Positions 33,010-45,430 of a DNA stretch of 64,000 bases are shown piece by piece. Positions within the stretch are counted from its first letter, which is position 1; each line of letters opens with the position of its first letter. The position numbers and the translations under genes were made by a program. This DNA comes from Oscheius onirici (Eukaryota > Nematoda > Chromadorea > Rhabditida > Rhabditidae). Location: assembly GCA_932521025.1 (NCBI GenBank), contig OW051473.1:1550001-1614000 (forward strand), in the 5' to 3' direction. Below the pieces are notes generated by a model. It saw only the letters and a list, made by a program, of their open reading frames with translations. It was not told the origin of the DNA and did not search any database.

Positions 33010-33941
33010 ATGTCAGTCCAAAACTTGAAGAAAATGTTCGAAAACCTGGGACGCCAGTGCGACGATGAGCCTGTACAGGCTCCCAAGCCGGGAGTTAGAC
33101 CCAAGAAGCTGGCTCGACTTATGAGCGTCTTCGAAGGTAGTAAGTATTTCTGATTAATCTTACAGCAAAAACAACTTTAGACGAGACTGCTACAGATAAA
33201 GGACACGGCGAAGACAAGTCGAACGGACAGAACAACGTCTATGAAGAAACGAATCTTCTTCAAGACGGTGGGCAATGATTTTGGTATACACTAGCTACTT
33301 TCAGAAGAAACCATCGATGGAAACAACGGAAAGGAAAATGAAGACGATGTTTATGAGGTCTACGGGAGTCTTCGTGAGTCTGTCAGAATGAGCCTCGGAG
33401 ATCTTTGCATCTCTGGCAACGGAAAGACAACTACTGAAGAGTATGCCGAGACTAAGAAGAAGATCCTTCAAGATGAGAACTCTGGAATGTGTTTGCCCAA
33501 CAATGGTATTTGCTACCACTATTTTTCAATAATGCCTACTTTTTCAGAGGTGCACCTTGCCCACGATGACCTCAATGAAGGGACACAATATGAGGAACTT
33601 TTCGCTGTCGGTCAAGTCTTTGAGTTTCTCAATGAAAACGACAAGGAGGGCGCTGGAACCGATGATATGACCGAGAAGAATGGTACTTTACACTTTAACA
33701 TTAAAAACCTGTTAAGTATTAAGGCAACAACGATGTCGGCAATCAGAAGACTGGAACTCCTTTCACTGGTGAACACGATTCTGGAAACTATGCTGAATAC
33801 AATGCCGAAGAAGAAAAGCTGGTCGACAAGGAAATTGCTGCAGTCTTCGAAAATGATCGTACCCAGGCCGCTGAGAACGATCAGTTTATCACCCACGAGG
33901 AGCTCGAGCACGCTCCCTTCATGCCAACAATCTTCTATTAG
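33010..33941 (+). CDS. Acidic, probably disordered protein, about 220 aa
   Basis: Starts MSVQNLKKMFENLGRQCDD and has six exons, most joining in frame at GT-AG sites; the 3' exon reads NDVGNQKTGTPFTGEHDSG and ends EELEHAPFMPTIFY. A basic patch near residue 35 (PGVRPKKLARLMSVFE) precedes a long Glu/Asp/Asn-rich part with tyrosines in repeated EEY-like settings (NVYEETN, DDVYEVYGSL, EEYAETK, QYEELF, NYAEYNAEEEK). No signal peptide, membrane segment or known domain is visible. The short tyrosine-in-acid motifs could be phosphorylation sites, but that is a guess. Biased codons and a TATA box suggest abundant, regulated expression. Confidence 0.65.
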
Positions 33942-34115
33942 AGAACGATTCTCTTACCTATCAAATCGCCCGTGTGTTTTTTTTTTGCTTAAAAATTCTC
34001 TGTAAGTAAAAAGTGGCGCTTTCAGCTTTCGCAAAGACTAGGAGCCACCAAAATATGACTGAACTTGTTAACTATACATTGTTCATTGCAATAGTTTATT
34101 GTCTTCGTCCAGCAT

Positions 34116-35397
34116 CTAACTGAGCGTGTACTTCATATTTTCCATTCCAGATGCCACGTAGAAAGTGTTCAATCTGCCCTCAAAGTGTTGTGGAAGTTGC
34201 TTAGGAGTGAGGTAGCTCTTTCCCGAAAATCCTTTTGTCGGTCCACCATTGTTGCATGTAACATCAGCGGTGTTACCGTTCATTGGAGTCAGTTGGCGGA
34301 GATCAAAAGGAGAACCGTTCTTCTCTCCAATAATGGTCACTATGCCTTGAGAAGTGTCACTGCCCAATAGAAATAGTTGCTGAGTGTTGTCCTGAGTGCC
34401 AACAGGAACATAGGAAACACTATAGTAGTAAGCATTGGCAACATCTAAAAACTATAAGTTCTACTCAAAACAACTACTAACTGGAAGAGTCGGTGATGAG
34501 AATAGCTCCCTTAGGGATCTCCTGGATCGATTTAGCTACGTACAATTGAAGCATCTTGGTGTGCGATAGAGGACAGAAGTCGCTTCCGACGGTGAGCAAA
34601 CTAAATTTTTTGTTATCAATTCTGCTTAAAGGATCAAACTCACGTTCCAATAAGAGTTCCGCTATCATAAACAAAGACGTTGTTCTGAGCGTAGTAGTTG
34701 CTATAAGTTGAGTAATCTCCAAGAGCATTTCTCAGAACGACAAGATTTTGCAGAGAGTTCACATTGTACGTCTGTCCTTCCTGAAGATCTTGGTAGTAGA
34801 GAACAGGAGAGACACTATCAGTGTCGACTGTGAACGAAGCCTTTACGTTTTGACCGAGCATGTCTGAAAAAGTGTCAAAGTTTTCAAAATTTCTACTTGA
34901 ACTTACTCTTTTGAAGAGTGATGTCGGCCGACCATTTCATGGTGGTGGTAGGGTCCATCTGGAAGTAGATGATGAACGGCTGAGGCCATGCTGAAGTGGC
35001 ATTGAACTTGCTGAACAGACTTGGTGGGGCTCCAGATCCGGGACCGCTTAAATGTAATTTCGTATAGCGTGAACTTTACAAAATTACGAAATCATAATGT
35101 TGTGATTGTCCACATCGTATATCTGGAAGAGCTCATTACCATCGTCTTTCACGTCGTATGTGATAATGTGGGCGTAAGCAAACTGGCCAGGGGGAACGTT
35201 GAACTGAATATTTTTTTTGTAAAACTTCGTGAAACGTCTATTCGTACCTGGAATCTGCAGTACTGGGAGCCGCTCAACGGAGTTACAGGAAGCGAATAAG
35301 GACCGCTCAAGTCAATCTGCTTTGTCTTGCAATCGGTGAACTTTTGAGCTGGAGCGGCAAGGCAGACTCCTACGAGCAGAAGGAGTCCGAGGAACAT
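34116..35397 (-). CDS. Secreted CUB-like domain protein
   Basis: Six exons on the minus strand from 35397. The signal peptide is MFLGLLLLVGVCLAAPA. Then comes DCKTKQIDLSGPYSLPVTP with QYCRFQ, FNVPPGQFAYAHIITYDVKDDG, SWADITLQK-type strands, NNVFVYDSGTLIGTLLTVG, and FCPLSHTKMLQLYVAKS. These are typical of the nematode CUB-like family (Pfam CUB_2), in which the DSSxLIG and NxxxVLYxSxxxxG blocks recur. The C-terminal exon (34116 to about 34447) holds a second, related strand set ending MENMKYTLS. Such genes are often induced by pathogens in the C. elegans gut; here that is inferred only from family. The stop and the start are both clear, and an alternative start MNLFDIRT lies 24 bases upstream. 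Confidence 0.75.
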
Positions 35398-36136
35398 GGT
35401 TCGAATGTCAAACAAATTCAAAGAGTTCTTTTATAATACCTTCGGTTTCTTATCTTCTCATTGTAATCATTTGGGCGTGATTCTTCCAGACTTTCTTGAT
35501 AAGACGTAAGAAAATGTATTTAGCTACACGTGGCTCCTGCGATTGGGGAACCATCAAAAGACCAAGAAATCGGCTACAGTGCTGCATAAAAGTGTAGCAG
35601 ACTACATAGTGTGCTTTAGTTGGATAACTACTTTCAGATTACATCACTCCCGGGCAGAGGGAAGATGTATGCCGCATGATTTTCACCGACAAATTAGACA
35701 AGAAGTAATTATCATTTTAGCACAATCAGATTATGTTTGTGCCCACCTTATATCTAACATTTTAATATGTTGAACAGCATGTTTGCCCTTGTCTGGTCAC
35801 TCATTCATCTTCTTTTTTTCAAGTGTTAGAACCAACTTTGAAAAAACGTATAACCTTTTTTTCCTTCTACGCGGGCAAAGTGGAAAAACGCGGATTCGAG
35901 CCCTCGTGGGACAAGTTGCACTGCGCCAAGATTTTGGTTTCTTTTACAATGATAAAAAAGCTCTTCTAGTTAACCTTTGTTCACTGGAGAATATGCATTC
36001 TGAGTGAAATAGAAATAACATTCTGTGAAATCCGTAGGTGGCCACTAAACGAGACTGTCTAGGAAATGCCAAAGTTATCAAGATTTAATTGTGAAAACAT
36101 TGATGTAAAACAAAAACTGAGTATAAAACGATCGAG
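35398..36136. other. Intergenic with tRNA-like repeat
   Basis: Only the repeat at about 35871-35925 was recognised. A conserved polyadenylation variant (ATTAAA on the minus strand) for the downstream carboxylesterase lies at 36082. Confidence 0.4.
35871..35925 (+). repeat. tRNA-like repeat fragment (B-box family)
   Basis: gcgggcaaagtggaaaaacg followed by gcggattcgagccctcg matches the copies at 1261 and 41421 in the same order. It is shorter and more diverged. Confidence 0.4.
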
Positions 36137-39100
36137 TTATGGGAAAGCTGCCTTATTCACATTTTCTCCATCACGATCCACTTGATCTTTCGGTCGGAAG
36201 AAGTTCAAATCGAAACCATAATCATCGCGAAGTTCTTTCATGAACTCTTTTGTGTCTTTATGGTATTGTGTTCCATTATTTTCAATTGTCGAATTTCCAT
36301 TGAACACATAGTAATTTAACTCCTCGCCGACTGGTGGCCACTCACTGTTGGGAATTGTCGGTTTTCTGAAGTTAGTTAATTTCGGGTGGAACCAATCGCT
36401 TACTGGTCTCTGGCAAAACTGGCTATTGCTGCTACAAGTTCGTCATGCACTAGACGATCTTCCGCTGTCATGTTCAATGGCTGGTCGGTTATCCAGTCCA
36501 GGTCAAACATATAGGAGTATTCGTTCGTGTGAACAGAACCCTTGACGAGCTCACTTCCATTAACCTGTATGTGCTCATACAGTTGCTCGTTAAATTGTTG
36601 GAAGTCGTAAGCGAAAATAGTCCAGCTTGCATTTCGTCTGGCTTCTATTCCGTCAACAGCAGGGCCAAAAAAGTAGATGTCATTGCAGAACTGAAAACTT
36701 TGATGAAAAATTACGAAACTGAGGTTCTCGAGCAAGCGAAAACACTCATAAGCTGAGTTCTTATCACTTCAAACTCACCTCAACCAATGCGTTAAGGTAG
36801 TATCCAGCAGTCTCGGTTTTTTCGGAAGCTTTTTTTTTCGGATAATGTCCTTGTATCCTCTCAACAGCCTTGTCGGCTTTATCGGCTGTGAAATACTTTC
36901 TGACGAGATCCTGAAATTTTCAGTTGTTGTTTTGTTTTCTTTTATCAATATGCTGACGAGTCTCAGGTTAATGGTCGTTTGAAAGCTTACATCGATTTTC
37001 TTGTCGAACTCCGTTTTGTTAAAAGTCGCCTGTTCCTTCTCGTCGATGGATATATCTTGCATAGTTCCTCGTGCTTTGTTTAAAACGCCAAAGTACCCGG
37101 CATCTTTGTTGCTCGCTCCCACAATGATGCTTTTTGGTGGTGCTTCTCTAGCCAATTGGAACGGTGAGCTTTGAAGGAAGTTGCCATCCACGACCGGTCC
37201 CCATTTGACTGATTCCAGATCTTTTGTTGTTGCGCCTGTAGCGCTGACTGCTTGATAAAACTCTTCGAGAGTTAGGGTTTTGAGACAATCTTTCAAAACT
37301 TTGTCCTTCTTTCCAATACAACTTGTGGCGTTAATAAATTCTTCTGTGTTTTGTCTGACCGTCGTACCAGTGCCCCAATACGAGAAAGCACTTCCGGACA
37401 TCTCAATGGCTCCGGCAATCATGTCTAAAACGATTATTGTTTTGCGGCAAATGTCAAAGATACCTCTAGAAAGATGACTCAAAACCAATTCCGAAGCTGA
37501 ACATCCACCAGCACTCAAACCCCAGACTGTGATCTTGTCTCTGTTGCCGCCAAAATCGGAAATGTACTTGTGAATATACCTTAATTGTGTTGGAATTTTT
37601 TCAATAAAACAAGTTTACTCGATGGCCTTGACTTGATCGAGAGATCCGTAATTTCCTGGAAGATGGACAGACTTGTCCGAGAGATAGCCAAGAGGTCCAA
37701 CACGGTACTGAATCGTGACAACGATGATTTTTTGCGGGTTGTAATTGTCGGCAAATCCTTTGTATCCGAAAGCATGGGCATTTCCATAAATATATCCACC
37801 GCCGTGTATCCAGACAAGAACTGGGAGATTTTTCTGAAAATAAATTTGAAAAGCATATTTTTTCAGCTAACGGCATTCTTTGGCTTGAAGATGTTCAGAG
37901 TGAGACAATCCTCATCTTCCTGCATTCCTTTTGGTATAGTGACATTTGTATTAATGTGAGGCGGACAGATGGGTCCCCATTCCTTTGTCTCCATGACTCC
38001 TGAGAAACGATCCGGATCTTGAGGAGGCTACAAAATCTTCAGTAAAAAAATGTATGTTTCTTACTTCAAGTCGTAGATTACCCTTTGGCGGTAAGGCGTA
38101 GGGAATGCCGAGATAAATTTCCGATTGAGTACCGTATTTTGTTGTGTATGGTTTTCCACGGTATGTTCCAAGGGGAGTGGTAACTGCTGGATCGCTGTTT
38201 GGTACTGAAAGTAGTGTAAGATTTTACGCATTGCAGAAAAGAATAGAATAATAAAAACGTTTAGGTTTAACGCCGTTTTTATCTTGGAAGAGCAAAACTT
38301 GATGATTCAGTATGGTTTTTTGCCTAAAGAACTGAAAATCACAAACGGTAAAAAGTTTTTCAACATTCGCCTCCAAAAACGAGAGTTTTCGCTGAAACTT
38401 AAACTTACCAGTTCTGTCGATACGGTCCAAATCGCTCGTTTTCCGAAGGAAGCTGTAATCGAAACCTTCTGCAGCGAGCTGTCTCATGAAGTTGTAGGCC
38501 GCAGTGTGGTAACCGTTTTTGATGGCTCCATTATCCTTGAACTGATAGTATGCCATTGTTTCACCAACTGGAGGCCAGTACTTGTTTGGAATCCGTGGCT
38601 CCCTGAACTAACCTTTAGTAAATTTCAGATTTTCAACTTGCTGATGTTTGGAGAAGCTGCCAATAGCGGCAACCAGCTGGTCGTGAACAACTCCGTCCAT
38701 CGTTCCGTTCATGCTGTAGATTCCCATGTTGAACAAGTCGTACATGTATGCATATTCGTTGGTGTGAACTGAACCCATTACTTCTTGGACAGTCACACCG
38801 ACATTTTCGTAAATTTTCTTGTTGTACTGCTCAAAATTGTAGGCGTAGACGGTCCAGTTGAGCTCATTTCTGACCTTGATACCATCGACAGCGGGACCGT
38901 AGAAGTACATATCGTCACACCACTGAAACCAAACTTTTCCAATTCTTTATACTTTGAATACCTCAATGTACTTGTTTAAATAGTAACCATTCGTTTGGTT
39001 TTCTGCTCCAACATAGTAATCTATGATTAGTTTTGTGACGTTCTTCGTGTGCTCCTCGTCGTAGTCGTAATACTCTTCTTTTACAAGTTTCTGAAAAAAT

Positions 39101-40722
39101 ATGTCCTAGCTGTGGGAATACGCACGACACAACATTAAGGCAAGTATGTATTCATGCATTAAACGCTCAAAAATTAAGCGACAAATGTTGAAAAGTAGCT
39201 AACGGACAAGTTTAGGCTAAAAGTTTCCGCCTGCACCATAGATACATTTAAGCTTTACATTCGCGGCAGATGTTCGCTTTGCACTTACGTTAACGTACTC
39301 CACAAAGGACGTTTTGTTAAAATTAGCCTGTTCGGCAATTGGAATCGAGAGGTTCTGCATGTATGGCGCTTTGCCGAGAATTCCAAAAAATCCAGCATCC
39401 TTGTCGCTGACTCCGACAATGACTGGTTTTGGCGCTGCTTCTCGAGCCAGCTGGAAAGGAGATGCCTTGAGGAAGTAGCCGTCCACGACCGGTCCCCATT
39501 TCACGGTATCCAAGTAGTTGGTTGTATAGCCAACAGCTTCGACAGCCTTGTAGAATTCGTCGACAGTCTTGTTCTTCAAACAGTTCTTCAATTCTTGTCC
39601 TCTTTGTGTGCAGTTGATGGCGACGAGGAATTCCTTAGTGTTCTGTTTAACTGTGACTCCGGTTCCCCAATAGGAAAAGGCACTTCCTGACATTTCAATG
39701 GCTCCGGCTATCATATCTGAAAAATGTGTTGAAGTTTTGATAACGATCCATTCACCTCTGGAAAGATGACTCAGTATCAATTCGGCGGAAGAGCAACCTC
39801 CAGCGCTGAGACCCCATACTGTGATCTTGTTCTTATCACCACCAAAGTAGGGTGCGTAATTGTACAAATATCTAAAGGATACTGTAGACTGATTTATGGT
39901 GCACGTACTCAATAGCTTTGACTTGGTCAAGTGATCCGTAGTTTCCGAGAAGGCTGCTGGATCCATCGTAAAGGTAGCCAAGAGTTCCGACACGATATTG
40001 AATTGAAACAACGATAATGCCTTGGGGAATATAGTTGTCAGCAAAACCGGTGTAGCCGAAAGATCGAGCTCCTCCATACAGGTAGCCGCCTCCGTGGATC
40101 CAAACAAGAATGGGAAGGTTTGACTAAATATCTGTTTGGTTAACTTTCGATTTTCGCACTTACGGCGTTTTTGGGTTTGATGATGTTGAGAGTCAGGCAG
40201 TCCTCATTCGCATTGGAATCCGATCCATTGACAAGGTCCTTAGCCTTGTCAATGAAGTGGGGAGGACAAATGGATCCCCAATTCTTCGCATCTCTGATGC
40301 CACTGAAAAATAGCGGCTCTTTCGGAGGCTGAAGTTTGTGTGTTAAGTTTTGAACCATTTCGCTACTTACTTCAAGCCTCAGATCGCCAACTGGTGGCTG
40401 AGCGTAGGGTATACCGAGATAGACTTCCGATTCGACACCCGTTTTAGTTGTATACCGAAATCCGCGGTATGACCCGAGAGGAACTGTCATTATTGGTTCA
40501 GATCCAGGGGCTGTAAATTAAATGGTTTGATCATTCACAAAATGTACTTGAGAGTCAAATCCAAAAGTCCAGGAAACAAATGTAATACTCACAAGGGGTT
40601 GTAGATCTTCCAGGATTTGTTGCTATTGTTGTCGTAGTCGTCGTCGTGTCATCCTTCTTCTTGGAGTGACAAGCAAGGCCGAAAGAGACAAAAAAGAACA
40701 AAAGGAGTACCCGTTGAAGCAT
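36137..40722 (-). CDS. Secreted carboxylesterase with two tandem catalytic domains
   Basis: A minus-strand gene that looks like one transcript with two carboxylesterase (COesterase) domains. Exon 1 (40593-40722) gives the signal peptide MLQRVLLLFFFVSFGLAC and a Thr-rich linker. Domain A (40510 to 38409) has YLGIPYAQPPVGDLRLE, EDCLTLNI, the oxyanion WIHGGGY, nucleophile GLSAGG, SDKDAGFF and the His motif GSVHTNEYAYMYD. Its last exon ends DRIDRTG at 38409 and splices in frame to PNSDPAVTTPLGTYRG at 38205. Domain B repeats every motif: YLGIPYALPPKG, WIHGGGY, GLSAGG, NKDAGYF and GSVHTNEYSYMFD, ending KAAFP. Domain B has no ATG, signal peptide or promoter of its own, and no AATAAA occurs in the 203-base intron between them. 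The family hydrolyses esters, as in gut GES-1. Two separate genes remain possible. Confidence 0.75.
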
Positions 40723-40790
40723 TCTGAAAACGGAATGCGTAAAATTCAAATAGGATGGCACAAAATGACGGCAATGATACGAGATGGCTC

Positions 40791-40798
40791 CTTTTATA
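40791..40798 (-). promoter_or_regulatory. TATA box of the carboxylesterase gene
   Basis: On the minus strand this reads TATAAAAG, about 70 bases before the ATG at 40722. No equivalent box precedes the second domain. Confidence 0.6.
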
Positions 40799-41074
40799 GG
40801 AATCCACGCCCAAAGCTCAAGGCATAACGGCCGATTCGGTATCTGCAAATAGAGAAATGCCATGTCGACGCAATAAAAAATCGGCCTCACAATGGAGGAG
40901 AGCTCAACGATAAGTCTAACCCTGACTGTTCCTGCTCGGCTCACAGAAAAAGGAATGTTATGAACAATCTGGAAGGTTTTTTATAAGAAACGGAAACGGT
41001 ATCAGTAGTTTTCCGGGTATTTTACATCTGGTGGTTCGGTGGCTATATTCTGACAGAACATACAGAATGTATAT

Positions 41075-41301
41075 TCGGCTATCGATGCATTTCGCATGAC
41101 CGGAAAGAGTCGACGAGTCTTGGAGTGATGATGAGAGCGATTGTGGTATCCAGGTGTCTCAAGCTACAGAATTCGCAGAACAGGCTAGACTGGCGAGAGA
41201 TGCCAGGGTATACTACCTTTGTGTATTACCACCCGGGATTGAACTTGCGATCGCTTTCTTGATAGACTGTCATCCTATCCGCTTCACTATCCGACCCCCT
41301 C
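41075..41301 (-). mobile_element. tRNA-derived SINE, copy 1
   Basis: On the minus strand the element starts AGGGGGTCGGATAGTGAAGC, then GGATAGGATGACAGTCTAT and AAGTTCAATCCCGGG, which have the form of Pol III A and B boxes and a tRNA-like head. A body follows (ggcatctctcgccagtctagcc, gtagcttgagacacctggat, cactccaagactcgtcgac) and it ends cgaaatgcatcgatagccga. The copy at 59983-60191 matches in the same order on the plus strand. No protein is encoded, so movement would depend on a LINE. Confidence 0.7.
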
Positions 41302-41420
41302 TATGCGGACAGAATGTATAGGAAATTTCTAATAAGCGTTTTATTTGCCTACTATATGAACTGCTTGAGAATTCATTGTCAAATCAATATAAATCTTTTT
41401 AAGTTGAATCGTCTGTGTGT

Positions 41421-41570
41421 AGCCTCGAGCGGACAAAGTGAAAAACGTTGGCGCGGGTTCAAACCTGCGACGCTCACGTTGCACGCCCTGGCATGCAAAT
41501 GGGCTTTGGGAAGGTTCGCCGGTGATACGACTCTTGGCTGCAGTTAGCTCAGGCCAGGCTGGTCTATTGC
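41421..41570 (+). repeat. tRNA-like repeat, longest copy
   Basis: Begins agcctcgagcggacaaagtg, has the B-box-like gcgggttcaaacctgcg and continues with gggctttgggaaggttcgcc and cttggctgcagt. The two halves occur separately at 1261 and 2190. Read as tRNA, no full cloverleaf forms. Confidence 0.5.
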
Positions 41571-42510
41571 CCTACATGTTATGCTTGACGTTTCGAAATT
41601 AATCACATCACTTCTGAGTCACTGATTGCCTTGTCAAACTTCTAAACTACCAGCAAGAAGGTTTAAAGTAACGTAAAATGATAACAAGGCAATAATGAAC
41701 AGGAACGGTACGACAATGGTTGCAGGATTTGTACAAAGAATGGAATGTTCACTGAGTAATGTTTACCACAACGTCAAAGCTCTTTTGCTCCGAAACTAAA
41801 CCTTGCTATGGGCTCTGTTGAGATTCCGTTGTCGGCTCGTGCAAGATGTCGTAACTTCTATTCTTTTATTCATCTCTCGACCATGTATCATTCGACAGTC
41901 TTTGGCTTTCGGTGATTGCCACATGGCGATATCTGTGTTTTGTTTAAAATATCAAAAAATGATTCAGAGCTTGGACAGCCGATGACCAATTTAGAAAGCG
42001 GCCACTCTATCGACACAACGGTCAGAGCTCTTCCCGTTACACCACATAAACCGACCGTCATTCTAAGATTTTGATCTGATTTTCTTCAAAAACTGATTTT
42101 TACTTCGCTTCACCGCATGTGCCGCTCGATAATGCAGTTCAATTTCCTCGCTAATGTCGGAAGTGCCACAAGAAACTTGCCAAATGAAATATCATTGTTC
42201 TTGCGCATTCCTGAGCATCGTTCTTACTAACACACATACCCAGTTCTTCTAGACGACTATTCTCTGTCTCAGCCAGTCCCCCAGACATTTTCAGACCTGT
42301 TTTCCGCCTAAAACACTTTATAGAGAAAAATAACAAGTAGGACATGGGGTCAAATCCCTTCAAACAAAATTCAATCAGCACTTATTCTGTTTCTTACTTT
42401 ACAATGCTTTACGTCTCTTTTATATTTCCAGAAAAATTATTTTCAGTAGTCGAAGAGTTCGTTACGCTTGCCTACCCATCCGGGTGATTCACCTGTCTGT
42501 CGGACACTAT

Positions 42511-45430
42511 GGAAAAGTACATTGTGACTGAAAAGCAGATAGACGCTATCCCTAGCGGTGTGCTCCCGATTGTGCGATCGGTGAGAGCTGCCGGAAATTG
42601 TTTAATAGACGCTTTCAGATCAATCAATTAATGACGGTAGCGAGTATGATACTCAAGATTCACCCTAGTAAGAGGGAAGCATGGCTAAATAAAATGAAGA
42701 AACAATTTGTGAGTCAACCACAAAGGCAATCTTCATATTTTCAGATCACAAAGAAACTCGTACCGGTTCGCAGAGTACAGTATGCATGCTCGTCTGGCAA
42801 CAAGAAGCAGAGTCCGATAATGGTTTCGAATTTGAGTCCGGAGGAAAGATCGCTGAAAGCAATTTCTGTTCTTTTTCACTGCAACAACGTACCGAACTTG
42901 TTCTTTCTCATTATATCCGCAAGTTTTACAGATCAAGCCTATTCAGCCGAAAGCCAAGATGGCTACAAAAGCTGTAGTTCTTCGTGTATCTCAAAACGTT
43001 CAGACTGAAATATTCAATACGGTAAGACACCTAAATAATGACGAAATGTAACGACAAGCTCTACAGAACAAGCCAGTTCCTTCCAATGACAAGAATCCTG
43101 CAAAGGCTGTAGTTTCCCCTGCTTCTCAAAACGTCCAGGGACTGAAGACAAATACGGTAAGACAGTGGGGTGGACCTGCTACCAACTGCTAAGAATCGCA
43201 TTCTCACATATCAATCAAGTGTATGCGCATTATAAACAGCGGCATCACAGGCACTGTTCTCCAAAACGTCTCTCTTTTCTTGATTTGTTTCCCAACGCCC
43301 GGCTTTTCAAAAAAATCTCAATATATTTTCCAGATCAATCGTGCTACATCGAACAAGGAAAGTCCGCCGATGGCTCCTTCGAAGCTACAACAACGCCAAA
43401 TCCAGCCAAAGACTAAATATATTTGGAGCAAGGTAGAAGAACCTGGACCTCTCAATCCATTGAAGATAAAGCTGAGAAAGATCGTTTTGTCGAGAACTGC
43501 TGTCAAGAACCAGCCTAACAAGAAAGTTGGTTTTTTAACATAGTACAATCGTTTTCAAACTCATACAAGCCGTGTAAAGTCTCTAAAAAACGTATCAAGA
43601 TATGTCTTTAAGATATTTTTCTTTCGTTATTCAAGAAGCAAAGTATGCTAATCGCGCGTGGTTCAGCGTACGGTTGGTATAGCCATTTTATGACGCGCAC
43701 TAGACATCTGCCATGAATACAAATAATATTAACTAGGTGCCTCGCGTCACTTTTAACAGTCTCCAACGCGAATCGATTCTCTCTTTGATCTGTAAAAGAT
43801 TATATTCCGCAGTTGACTTGTCTTCAAAATGATTGAACTTACTTTCATTCATCACTAAATGTTATTCAGACCACAGTGAATGTCTTCAAACAGAATGATC
43901 TTCATGTGGATGTCAAGAAGCTCATCGACGAAACCTTGAGGAAAGTGGAAGAGTCTTTGAGCAACAGCAGTGTTCATACCGCTACTGTGAGTTTTTGGGT
44001 TATTTTTGCAAAAAACTAGTATGGGTTTCCAGGGACCAGCTTCAAACAAAAAGGCAAAGAATAAAAACAGTTCTACTGCACTTTCAAATCGAAAAAAGTT
44101 CACTTTGACTGTGAAGCCGCTCGTTTCCACAGAAGCTACAACGTTGGACACCTCAACATGGCAACCTAACTTTATCTACAATTCAACGATGAATCTGCCT
44201 ACTTCGCTCGCTCAGGACAGTCCTTTGGGTAGAGCTGGAATTGAAAATCCCACTGTGCCGCTTCTTGGTTCTATCCCTCAGGTAAGCGAAAATCAACCAA
44301 TTTCAGAACATTTCAGATTGCACCGCCGACATTGGATCGACTCTTTGCAGTCAGAGATGGACAAGAGAGCGGATCTGCTTTTCGCCCATATTTACAACAA
44401 AACTTTTTCATCAAAGATATCCACAGCAATCATCAGGTTTGGTTTTCCTACAATTTGTAAAACCTTGTAGATTCAGGCAATCGAGCGTACTTCAGACGAT
44501 GTTACTAATTGGCGTCAAACCATATCACCCATCCTACAGGCTAGTCGGGAATTCATCGCAGCAAAAAAATACGGTAGAGGAATAAAAGTCACAAGTGCCT
44601 CTTCGAGCACGGTTGTTCAAAAAGTACGCTTGATAAAATTGTTTTTTTGATCAGGAAATGTTTTAGAGCGATGCTGCTCCTCCAAGTCCAACAGATCATT
44701 TCATCAGATCTTTTGGATTCCATGCCCAAAACAAGAGGAAATTCGCTAGCGTGAAGGACATCACAATCGAGCAGGGCTCTTCTGCTGTAAGATTAAACCT
44801 AAAAGAGTGTATTGTTTCAGACAGTCGGTAATAGCTTTTTTGGTCTTCCGGCCAAAAGATTTTGCCCTGGAATTAGGCAAGAGGTCAATCTTCTGGAACA
44901 GGGTAGAGAACATGTGAAGGTCGCTGCTTTGGTTCCAAATCCTGCATCGATTTTTCACGGCTACGTAAAAAACACAATTTCGCTACCAACAGCTTTGTTT
45001 TAGGGAGAACATGGAGACACCTATTCCCTGCTCCAGAAGAAGGAGGCTGACTTCTATCAATCCATTTTAAGAGAATCGAATCAGCATTTTCCCATCAGCG
45101 GAATGACAGCTCACAGCCCGCAATTGTCGATGCCTTCGCTCATTTGTCCTCCAGTCACCTTGTTTGGAGCTCATCCTCTAAACTGGCAGACACCAAACCA
45201 AGTTTTTCCTGACAACGTTCACTTTCCTCAACCAAATCCAAATCCATTTGTAAGTCTTTCAGGGTTACCTCAATAGAAAGATGCCAGGGATTCCGATATT
45301 AAAAATTATTAATAGTTTTCAGTTGCAAGGGTTCCCAGGCCAGCAGTCAGACGCAAATGGACGTTTCGTATCATCCGCCTATCAGATTCAAGGGCCTGCT
45401 TTCCCTCAAGGTCCGAGCATTCCAAGATAG
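42511..45430 (+). CDS. Large low-complexity protein with uniformly phase-0 exons
   Basis: At least twelve exons starting MEKYIVTEKQIDAIPSGVL at 42511 and ending FPQGPSIPR at 45430, about 550-600 residues. Every junction I could read falls between codons (phase 0), and many exons start with Ile or Thr (INQLMTVASM, ITKKLVPVRRV, IKPIQPKAKM, INRATSNKES, IAPPTLDRLF, IQAIERTSDD). The first 80 residues look folded; the rest is Lys-rich, then Ser/Pro/Gln-rich, consistent with a disordered nuclear or scaffold protein. Two neighbouring exons (about 42942-43020 and 43068-43155) are similar (AVVLRVSQNVQ and AVVSPASQNVQ), so one arose by duplication. One boundary near 44880 is uncertain. No family is recognised. 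Confidence 0.6.

Larger units (their letters stand above)
40723..42510. other. Intergenic with two SINE-like elements
   Basis: Holds the SINE-like copies at 41075-41301 and 41421-41570. Otherwise no gene was recognised. Confidence 0.45.

Noticed and set aside
38224-38410. Read-through C-terminus after carboxylesterase domain A as the true gene end
   Set aside because: The tail is AT-rich and unlike an esterase end, no AATAAA follows, and a GT-AG intron joins domain B in frame; kept only as the alternative model.
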